Source of the DNA: an uncultured Pseudomonadota bacterium
Lineage (GTDB): Bacteria; Pseudomonadota; Gammaproteobacteria; Steroidobacterales; Steroidobacteraceae
DNA length: 39,860 nt
Reading direction: 5' to 3'
Assembly: GCA_903908265.1 (NCBI GenBank)
Contig: CAIVRI010000044.1
Span: 1-39,860 of the forward strand
The notes beneath the pieces were generated by a model that saw only the letters and a list, made by a program, of their open reading frames with translations, did not search any database and was not told the origin of the DNA. The position numbers and the translations under genes were made by a program. Positions 34,232 to 39,860 of the stretch are shown one piece after another; within the stretch, counting starts at the first letter, position 1; the number at the start of each line of letters is the position of its first letter.

Positions 34232-34899
34232 TCACCGCCTCGGTCGCGCTGAGCGGCTGCGCCCATCTGCCCAACCTGTGGCCGTTCCATCGGCACGCCA
34301 AGGTCGCGCCGATCACGAGCGGCCCCACCAGCGCCACCGATACTTCCCCCATCGTCGAACCTGAAGTGGTGCGTCCACAGATCAAGGTTCCGAAAATTCG
34401 AAACTCAAACTTCGAATTAACGGCCGGTGCCGGACTGCTCAACATTGAGCCGTACGGCACGGAGCCAACGCTCGCTTTGCGCGGGACCTATCACATCAAG
34501 GAAAAATTCTTCGCCGAAGCGAGCGTCGCCCTGTCGAAACTCCGCTCTGCAAGCTATCTGGATGCGCAAGGACAAAGCCAGACCTTTACGAGTAGCCAGC
34601 GTCGCGTTTACGACTATGCGCTGGATCTAGGCTACGACGTACTGCCAGGCGAAGCGTTCTTCGGCCGCAAAAAATCCTACACCACGGCCGTCTATGTCGT
34701 CGCCGGTGTCGGTGCGCTGCACTACGGGGCCGATAGTTTCTACGCTGCAAACTTAGGTGTCGGCTATCGTTTATTGCTCTCGGATCGAATGGCTGCACAC
34801 ATTGATGTACGGGACTCGATCACCCAGAAAAATCTCCTTGGTGCGAAGAAAATCGCAAACAATATGGAGAGCACGATCGGCTTTTCGATCTATTTCTGA
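34201..34899 (+). CDS. Outer-membrane beta-barrel protein with lipobox (OMP_myx_plus-like)
   Basis: 232 aa. N-terminal lipoprotein signal with lipobox LSGC (ITASVALSGC, Cys near residue 20), a Pro/Thr-rich linker, then from about residue 70 an eight-strand-like barrel: NFELTAGAGLLNIEPYGTEPTLALRGTYHI, VYDYALDLGYDVLPGEAFF, TTAVYVVAGVGALHYGADSF and the ending NNMESTIGFSIYF. The sequence resembles the 'outer membrane beta-barrel domain' family common in myxobacteria and some Gammaproteobacteria (TIGR04565 in my memory). A barrel carrying a lipobox is unusual. It begins inside the preceding gene, so expression of the two is coupled. Confidence 0.8.
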   Translation: MESRFRVLLLITASVALSGCAHLPNLWPFHRHAKVAPITSGPTSATDTSPIVEPEVVRPQIKVPKIRNSNFELTAGAGLLNIEPYGTEPTLALRGTYHIKEKFFAEASVALSKLRSASYLDAQGQSQTFTSSQRRVYDYALDLGYDVLPGEAFFGRKKSYTTAVYVVAGVGALHYGADSFYAANLGVGYRLLLSDRMAAHIDVRDSITQKNLLGAKKIANNMESTIGFSIYF

Positions 34900-34992
34900 T
34901 GCATTCGAACCGCGCAACGCATGGCCAACAACGCATGGCGAAGAGCGCAACTGCGCGCCGCTGGTCAACGCGCGCTTGAAGGAGACCTGATC

Positions 34993-35211
34993 ATGGCCCG
35001 CATACACTTGCTGTTTAGCCTCGCCCTCGGGAGCAGCCTACTCGGAGGCTGCGGGCTGCATGCGGTCCGCCCCTATGAGCGCTCCCACCTCAAGGAGGCC
35101 TCCATGCAGGTCGACCGCGATGCGGCTCTGTTGGGACAGCGCACTCGCAGCCTCGGCCTGCGCGAAGCGGTACGAGACGGTCGCCACGACGATGTCGCTG
35201 GCCACCGCTAA
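34993..35211 (+). CDS. Small DUF4266-like lipoprotein
   Basis: 72 aa lipoprotein: signal with lipobox LGGC (LALGSSLLGGC), then LHAVRPYERSHLKEASMQVDRD, which matches the V-x-P/W-E-R-x2-L ... M-x3-D core of DUF4266. DUF4266 proteins normally end with a Gly/Cys-rich tail (GGGCGCN type); this one instead ends RDGRHDDVAGHR with no cysteine. ATG at 34993 follows AAGGAG by 8 bases and gives a proper signal peptide, whereas the longer frame from 34921 does not. It is 12 bases before the DUF3570-like gene, its usual partner. Confidence 0.8.
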   Translation: MARIHLLFSLALGSSLLGGCGLHAVRPYERSHLKEASMQVDRDAALLGQRTRSLGLREAVRDGRHDDVAGHR

Positions 35212-35223
35212 AGGGACATTTTC

Positions 35224-36390
35224 ATGCGCAATGCACTGCTACTCACCGCTCTAAGCACGTGGATTGGATCGACAGCGCTGATCGTGGGACTCGCCCATGC
35301 AGACGTACGACCCGAACAACGGGCTGATTTCGCCTACTCCTTCTCGGATGCTGGAGGCGATCAGGTGAGCGGTCCGGAACTGTCCGTCACCCGGCACTTT
35401 GGGCGCCTCTATTCCCTATCAGCTCTGTATGAGCGGGATCGAGTCAAGGCGTCGGACGTGGATCTTGCGGCCCCAAATACACATCGACTCGATGAAACGC
35501 GCCAATTGGGTCGGCTGGATTTGGATTTGAGAGACGGCGCAACCTTGTATTCGGCCGGGGTCTCTCGGACCTCAGGCCCGTCCTTAGAGGCGTCCTTGGT
35601 ACGCGCATCGATCAGCCAAGGGCTGTTCCACGATCTCACCACCCTGACCGTTGGCGTCTCGCGCGGTTGGGACAGCGTCTACCGCGTTCTTGATGCCACC
35701 GATGCGAGGGACCCTGATTTTAAGGGTCGGGCCTACCGCCGTAGTTGGTGGGCCTCTGTGGATCAAATCGTAACGCCGACCCTACGGGTCACCGTGGATG
35801 GTGGGCTCCTGGCGCAGTCGGGCGATCTGGCCAGCCCCGATGCCGGCGTAAGATTCGTCCTCAACGACGGTTTGGTGATCACCGGCGCCGAAGTCGCCCC
35901 TAGCACCCGCACCCGTGACCATACGGGCGTCCACGCCAAGTACTTCATGGGCCATCGCGGCACACTGACTGCCGGCGGCAATTATTACTACGATTCGTGG
36001 GGTATCCGCGCGCGCAGCTATGATGTGGATTGGGTACGCCCATTCCGTCAGGAGCGTTGGACCCTCGATGTGCATGGCCGACGCTATAGTCAGGGCCATG
36101 CGAACTTCTATGCGGACCTCGTCATGGGTGTGCCTTTGGGTGATGTCAGCCGCGACCGTTCACTGGCCGCGCACCTGTCTATCCAGGTGGGCACGGGGCT
36201 CACTTACCAGACCCGTTGGCATCCACACTTGGGCATCCAGCGCTGGACGACCGGCCTCAACTTGGACTTCGTCCGTTACCAATACGCCGACTTTCGCGAT
36301 GCCCGCACCACCAGCGGAGCGGCCGGCAGCGAACCGTTTTACAGGCACAACGGTTTTCTTGGACAACTGCACCTAACCGGCTGGTTCTGA
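35224..36390 (+). CDS. DUF3570-like outer-membrane protein
   Basis: 388 aa. Signal peptide (LLTALSTWIGSTALIVGLAHA), then alternating strands over the full length, with family-like segments LYSLSALYERDRVKASDVD, FHDLTTLTVGVSRGWDSVY, AYRRSWWASVDQIVTPTLRVTVD, YYYDSWGIRARSYDVDWVRP and GHANFYADLV, ending in an aromatic (GWF). AAGGGA is 8 bases upstream of the ATG. Function of DUF3570 is unknown; it commonly travels with DUF4266 and a TlpA-like thioredoxin, all three of which are in this window. Last gene of the plus-strand envelope operon, followed by 127 non-coding bases. Confidence 0.85.
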   Translation: MRNALLLTALSTWIGSTALIVGLAHADVRPEQRADFAYSFSDAGGDQVSGPELSVTRHFGRLYSLSALYERDRVKASDVDLAAPNTHRLDETRQLGRLDLDLRDGATLYSAGVSRTSGPSLEASLVRASISQGLFHDLTTLTVGVSRGWDSVYRVLDATDARDPDFKGRAYRRSWWASVDQIVTPTLRVTVDGGLLAQSGDLASPDAGVRFVLNDGLVITGAEVAPSTRTRDHTGVHAKYFMGHRGTLTAGGNYYYDSWGIRARSYDVDWVRPFRQERWTLDVHGRRYSQGHANFYADLVMGVPLGDVSRDRSLAAHLSIQVGTGLTYQTRWHPHLGIQRWTTGLNLDFVRYQYADFRDARTTSGAAGSEPFYRHNGFLGQLHLTGWF

Positions 36391-36517
36391 GGGTTTAGAC
36401 GCCAGTCACAGACAGCTCGCGCTCTGCGCTCGTTCGGGGGTCCGGTATGATGGGCACAACGGAACCTTGCCCCTTGGGCGAGGTCCCATGGAAGTCCTAC
36501 ACCTCAGGGGTTGCACA

Positions 36518-37336
36518 ATGCTGATCCGACGCCTCGCACTACTTTCACTCCTGCTCCTTAGTGTTTCGACGGCTGCTTTCGCCACCAAGAAACAGGACGC
36601 CACCGTAGTCAAAGCCACCCAGACTCTCGAAGAGATGATGGAAATGCCCGATCAGCGGGCCCCGGACTGGCTACTGAATCGCGCCTACGGCATTGCCATT
36701 ATTCCCGGGGTCGTTAAGGGTGGCATTCCTGGCATTGGCGGCAACGGCGGCAAGGGCGTCATGCTGGTGCGCGATACCAATGGTCACTGGTCGAACCCCT
36801 CCTTTGTTTTCATCGGCGGCCTCAACATCGGCCTGCAATTCGGAATCCAAGTGAGCGACGTCGTCTTGGTATTCGCGTCCCGGCGCAGTATCGAAGGGGT
36901 CACCGGCGGGAAAGTGACGCTTGGCGCCGGCGCCAGCATCGCCGCAGGCCCCGTGGGCCGTCAGGCGTCCGGTGCAACTGATATCGGTGGCGCCGAGATT
37001 TTCTCCTACTCTCGCGCGCAGGGTTTCTTTGCCGGCGTCTCCCTAGACGGCTCTGTGATGGGCATCGACAACAATGCCAATAGCGCGTACTACAAGCGCA
37101 GCGGGGTATACGCGTCAGATATCTTCGGGCCAAACCCGCCGCCGGCACCGGAGACCGCACAGAAATTGCTCGCCGCGATGCGTCGGTTCCCCGGACTGAA
37201 CGACCAGGCTCCTACGGGCGGACCGGCACCCGCCACCCGTCCTGCGGCAACACTGACACCCGCGACACCGGCAGCGCCTAGCGGCGCGGGTCTGGAATCG
37301 GCGACGACCCACCCGATGACCGAACCCCAGCCGTGA
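36518..37336 (+). CDS. SYLF/YSC84-domain protein, exported
   Basis: 272 aa. Signal peptide (LALLSLLLLSVSTAAFA), then the SYLF (lipid-binding, YSC84-type) fold: RAYGIAIIPGVVKGG, GKGVMLVRDTNGHWSNPSFVFIGGLNIGLQFGIQVSDVVLVF, VTLGAGASIAAGPVGRQAS, EIFSYSRAQGFFAGVSLDGSVM. The C-terminal 45 residues are Pro/Ala/Thr-rich and disordered. ATG at 36518 is chosen as it begins the signal peptide; an upstream ATG at 36467 would add a 17-residue tail in front. A TATGAT hexamer at 36446-36451 may be its -10 promoter box. Likely periplasmic or outer-membrane associated; it may be outside the preceding operon. Confidence 0.9.
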   Translation: MLIRRLALLSLLLLSVSTAAFATKKQDATVVKATQTLEEMMEMPDQRAPDWLLNRAYGIAIIPGVVKGGIPGIGGNGGKGVMLVRDTNGHWSNPSFVFIGGLNIGLQFGIQVSDVVLVFASRRSIEGVTGGKVTLGAGASIAAGPVGRQASGATDIGGAEIFSYSRAQGFFAGVSLDGSVMGIDNNANSAYYKRSGVYASDIFGPNPPPAPETAQKLLAAMRRFPGLNDQAPTGGPAPATRPAATLTPATPAAPSGAGLESATTHPMTEPQP

Positions 37337-37369
37337 CGGTAGTGCCTGCGGCAGCCCGCCGGGCTACCG
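37337..37369. terminator. Inverted repeat between two convergent genes
   Basis: CGGTAG at 37337-37342 and CTACCG at 37364-37369 enclose a GC-rich 21-base loop containing a further CTGCGGCAG palindrome. It sits exactly where the SYLF gene ends and overlaps the stop codon of the convergent metallo-hydrolase gene. A weak bidirectional terminator is possible; no T-tract on either side. Confidence 0.3.
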
Positions 37370-38320
37370 CAGATTCCACGGCAACCCCGTCGCGAGGGTC
37401 ATCGGACCGGTCACGGGATAGCGACGGGGATAGAAGCCCGTGGCGTCGAGACGACCCTCACGGCGCGCCACCAATGCTTGCGCGAGCGATTGCAGATCTT
37501 TGACCTGTAATAATGGCGCTGCAGGCACCGCCGGTGGGTCTTGCATGTGGGCGGCGTACAACCGGGCTGCCGGTGGCAGTAGCCGCAGCAGGCGTTGCGA
37601 GGTCTCTAGGTAGGCCGAGAGTGATGCGCCCGGCAAAAAGGCATACAACTCACCGGGGTATATAAAGTCCCCTACCAACAACAGGGATCGAGAGGGCTCC
37701 CACACCGACACAGAGGTCGCTGTATGTCCCGGCGTGTGCAAAATCTGCACCGACCGGTCACCCAAGTCGACCCACTGTCTATCGTGCCACCACTCATCGA
37801 CACGAAAAGTGGGCGGCTCGAGCCGATCCATAGCGCCGAGAAACTCATACCGCGTCAGCGTCAGCGCCCCATTCCGCAACCGCCGCTGCAGGCCCGCGTC
37901 GTCGGGTAAGGCCGTCCGTTCCAATCGACCCAGCGCCCCGACGTGATCGAAGTGCAGATGCGAGGGCAACACAGTGACCGGCAGTTGCGTGAGTGAGCGC
38001 ACGACCGGAACCAAGTCGCGCAGCCCAGACCCGGCATCAAACAGTAAGGCACGCGCCGTGCCAACGAGCAAGTAACTGTAGTTGCCTTGATAGTAGCGCG
38101 GCTCGCCAATCGCATAAGTGGCTGCATCAATTTTCTGCACCACAAAGTAATCATCCACCCACTCGCCACGCACAGTAGTCGGGACCGCACCCAACCGGGC
38201 AGTCGCGCCTTTGGTCGCGCTGAAATACTCAAAATAAACATAGGGCGCTGCATACAACGCAACCGCCCCAAGCAAGACCAGCACTAGAACGATACGTCTC
38301 ACAACCGCCCCCAAGAACAT
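37364..38320 (-). CDS. Membrane-anchored metallo-beta-lactamase-fold hydrolase
   Basis: 318 aa. N-terminal helix (VVRRIVLVLVLLGAVALYAAPYVYF) as membrane anchor or uncleaved signal, then an MBL domain: HLHFDH from residue 121 (zinc ligands), HTPGHTATSVSV, VGDFIYPG, and AAHMQDP for the last His. The full zinc-ligand set appears present. The ATG at 38320 starts just before the helix; the frame stays open to 38365. Substrate unknown (glyoxalase II-like, lactonase or other). It follows the membrane protein gene by about 90 bases on the same strand. Confidence 0.88.
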   Translation of the reverse strand: MFLGAVVRRIVLVLVLLGAVALYAAPYVYFEYFSATKGATARLGAVPTTVRGEWVDDYFVVQKIDAATYAIGEPRYYQGNYSYLLVGTARALLFDAGSGLRDLVPVVRSLTQLPVTVLPSHLHFDHVGALGRLERTALPDDAGLQRRLRNGALTLTRYEFLGAMDRLEPPTFRVDEWWHDRQWVDLGDRSVQILHTPGHTATSVSVWEPSRSLLLVGDFIYPGELYAFLPGASLSAYLETSQRLLRLLPPAARLYAAHMQDPPAVPAAPLLQVKDLQSLAQALVARREGRLDATGFYPRRYPVTGPMTLATGLPWNLR

Positions 38321-38412
38321 TGTAGTCACCGACCTGAACGCAGCACACGAAGCTGCATCAGGCACCGCCGAGTGCGCGTTCTAGTACGCTTCACCAGGAA
38401 AAAAGAATCCCG

Positions 38413-39363
38413 CTAGGGCAACCCGCGACCTGCAACCCACCAAGGCGGCAGTGCGACAAGCGCACCGTATAACAGACCATTGAACGCCAGAATAAAAAAG
38501 AAATACTTTTGATTCTCGCATAGCCATCCACGAAACCGACCACCGATCCGACGCCGCAATACCAGTGGGCTCAGCCCAAGCAAGAGTGCCGCTGCGACCC
38601 CCGTCATGAACAGCACTCTGGTCCAATGCACGCCCTTATCGGTCTGCAATCCAAACAGATCCCAAATCAGCATCACGCCGAAACCGCTGAGCGCCGCACC
38701 CGCCACAAACACTACCCTACCCTTCAACTTAGCAGACTGTTGCCACGCGCTGACCCCACGAAGACCGAAGGCGAGCGCGAACGCCAGCGTTTCTATCATC
38801 GTCTTCATGTCGCTTCGGACGGTTAACTCGAACAGATAGTTCGAAAAAAACAGACTACCAAGCAAGAAAATTCCTGTCTTGTGCAAATGCCGCCAAGCAG
38901 CCAGGCTCATATGGCGATACACGAAACGGAAGGACGTCAGCACCATCAGTCCAACGTAGATAAAAATCGAGTCTTCCAAATATTGAAAGGCATCGGCGTG
39001 AAAGCTCACCAACTCTGAAGGAAAACGCAGGCTGAACCGACAGATCGTTGCAAACTGCCAGCCAACAACCACGGCAAATGCCAACCCGATATACCGTCGG
39101 TTCGCTCTTAACCAACGACTAAAGGTTGACGGGAACACCTGCTGCATCGAAGAAGCACAAAAAGCCATCAGGAAATATGGTGTGCTGAGTTGCCAATTGA
39201 AGCCCATCAAGGCCTGAATATCAGCAGAGGACGTCCAATCGCAATGCAACCAGGCCACAATTTCCACAGCACTGACCAGCACCGAAAGAACCGACAAGAG
39301 ACCCCACCCATGCAACAAGCGGCGGCAACACCACGCGCATGATCCGGCGAGACTCGTGATCAC
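38413..39363 (-). CDS. Ferric-reductase-fold integral membrane protein with most haem histidines missing
   Basis: About 316 aa with around seven hydrophobic helices. The order and spacing follow the ferric reductase-like transmembrane domain (MsrQ/YedZ, NOX): WRHLHKTG-type loop motif at residues 157-164, and RRYIGLAFAVVVGW at 89-102 aligning with the usual RR-x-LG-x6-H region. Only His161 of the expected haem ligands is apparent: the first-helix His positions read V and Q (AVVVGWQF), and the later His aligns with Asn (FFSNYLFE). GTG at 39363 overlaps the aminotransferase stop (GTGA), so it is coupled to that gene; the frame continues into the aminotransferase but that part is not membrane-like. 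Function unclear; perhaps non-haem or a degenerate relative. Confidence 0.68.
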   Translation of the reverse strand: MITSLAGSCAWCCRRLLHGWGLLSVLSVLVSAVEIVAWLHCDWTSSADIQALMGFNWQLSTPYFLMAFCASSMQQVFPSTFSRWLRANRRYIGLAFAVVVGWQFATICRFSLRFPSELVSFHADAFQYLEDSIFIYVGLMVLTSFRFVYRHMSLAAWRHLHKTGIFLLGSLFFSNYLFELTVRSDMKTMIETLAFALAFGLRGVSAWQQSAKLKGRVVFVAGAALSGFGVMLIWDLFGLQTDKGVHWTRVLFMTGVAAALLLGLSPLVLRRRIGGRFRGWLCENQKYFFFILAFNGLLYGALVALPPWWVAGRGLP

Positions 39364-39860
39364 GCTGCATCTGAGGGCAGGCGATCCGGGCGAAGGCTGT
39401 CTTGCCGCAATACTTGATCGAGAAAGGCACCTGCCATCGACAAATACGTGCCTATCTGCGCATCCGTATGCGCAATACTGGCCTGTGGACCAGCCGATAG
39501 GACGGCGTCCCATATGCCTCTGTTCGCCATAAACACGCGCCGCGCGTCGATCAACTCATAGTCGAGAGAACGGATGGCCTCCGTGCCGGTTCGCGGCAAC
39601 GTGGGCTCGAGGCAGAATCCCGACCGCGGACCACAGCGGAAGGCCCGCCAAGGCAATCCGCGGCTTGAAAAAATTGAATCCAAACCATCGGCCAACAGAA
39701 CGCCTAATGAGCGGACCCGTTCGTAGGCAGGCACTGTCAGCACCTCCTCCAACATCACTCGGGCAACCGCTAGCGATAGGGCATTCGCATAGGTGGTCCC
39801 ACCCGTCGCAATCCCCCGCGGACCGATATCCACGTCGAGGTGACGCGTAAAGCACTCCGC
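39360..39860 (-). CDS. Class III aminotransferase, C-terminal part (cut by window edge)
   Basis: PLP enzyme of the class III family close to glutamate-1-semialdehyde 2,1-aminomutase. Only the C-terminal 166 residues are in the window; the frame continues past 39860, where in-frame codons read AECFTRHLD before VDIGPRGIATGGTTYANALS, the phosphate-binding/substrate loop. The PLP lysine lies earlier, outside. Next: RVRSLGVLLADGLDSI, RAFRCGPRSGFCLEP, and a C-terminal helix. True hemL is unlikely to be settled from this part; other class III enzymes of secondary metabolism look alike. The stop overlaps the start of the membrane protein gene. Confidence 0.85.
   Translation of the reverse strand, partial: AECFTRHLDVDIGPRGIATGGTTYANALSLAVARVMLEEVLTVPAYERVRSLGVLLADGLDSIFSSRGLPWRAFRCGPRSGFCLEPTLPRTGTEAIRSLDYELIDARRVFMANRGIWDAVLSAGPQASIAHTDAQIGTYLSMAGAFLDQVLRQDSLRPDRLPSDAA

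Noticed and set aside
34921-34992. Longer start for the DUF4266-like gene
   Set aside because: Would put 24 polar residues before the lipoprotein signal; the ATG at 34993 has AAGGAG at correct spacing.
1-39860. tRNA, rRNA, CRISPR arrays, insertion sequences, prophage genes
   Set aside because: Scanned for repeated spacer-like units, transposase or integrase motifs and tRNA-like gaps; none seen, and nearly all sequence is occupied by housekeeping or envelope genes.

Overview
The window looks like chromosomal DNA of a free-living, non-enteric gammaproteobacterium (Nevskiales/Xanthomonadales-like by gene content; this placement is an inference). Coding sequence is GC-rich with GTG starts and many 4-base stop/start overlaps. 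No phage, transposon, CRISPR array, tRNA or rRNA gene was seen. Gene density is high and most genes are metabolic or envelope genes.

Left part (31-12067). A nitronate monooxygenase-like flavoprotein and a secreted M13 zinc peptidase lie on the minus strand. A plus-strand run follows: EamA exporter, PLP-dependent transsulfuration enzyme, hydantoinase/oxoprolinase A-type ATPase without its B partner, Baeyer-Villiger-type flavin monooxygenase and alpha/beta hydrolase. It could be an uptake and breakdown route for an organosulfur or cyclic compound, but the substrate cannot be read from sequence. A tightly overlapped minus-strand operon (LOG-type phosphoribohydrolase, GNAT acetyltransferase, NodB-type deacetylase) runs into the end of the hydrolase gene.

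Central carbon block (12202-21425). L-serine dehydratase (sdaA) converges on a divergent phosphoenolpyruvate carboxylase (ppc). The Entner-Doudoroff genes eda and edd are divergent from zwf, and zwf is followed two bases later by hexR. The edd/zwf gap is strikingly AT-rich. It carries two 13-bp operator-like palindromes that are exact inverted copies of each other and match the HexR pattern, one beside each gene. This gives a self-contained KDPG-responsive switch.

A nitroreductase, a second EamA transporter and a SirB2-like membrane protein lead into the most interesting region (23559-36390), a divergent pair of envelope operons. The minus strand encodes a TlpA-like thioredoxin, a 194-aa coiled-coil periplasmic protein, two large TPR proteins, a 128-aa secreted protein, one ExbB/TolQ/MotA-like protein, two ExbD/TolR-like proteins and a TonB-like protein with an AgmX/PglI-type C-terminus. 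The plus strand encodes an SH3 plus beta-barrel protein, a lipobox-bearing beta-barrel protein, a DUF4266-like small lipoprotein and a DUF3570-like outer-membrane protein. The set resembles the core of the myxobacterial Agl-Glt trans-envelope machine: one TolQ-like and two TolR-like motor parts, a TonB-like linker, TPR proteins and OM barrels. Here it is joined to the TlpA/DUF4266/DUF3570 module. It is my best candidate for an under-described system, probably a proton-driven periplasm-spanning machine of unknown output.

Right end (36518-39860). A SYLF/YSC84-domain protein, a membrane-anchored metallo-beta-lactamase-fold hydrolase, a ferric-reductase-fold membrane protein that appears to have lost most haem-ligand histidines, and the C-terminal part of a class III aminotransferase cut by the window edge.
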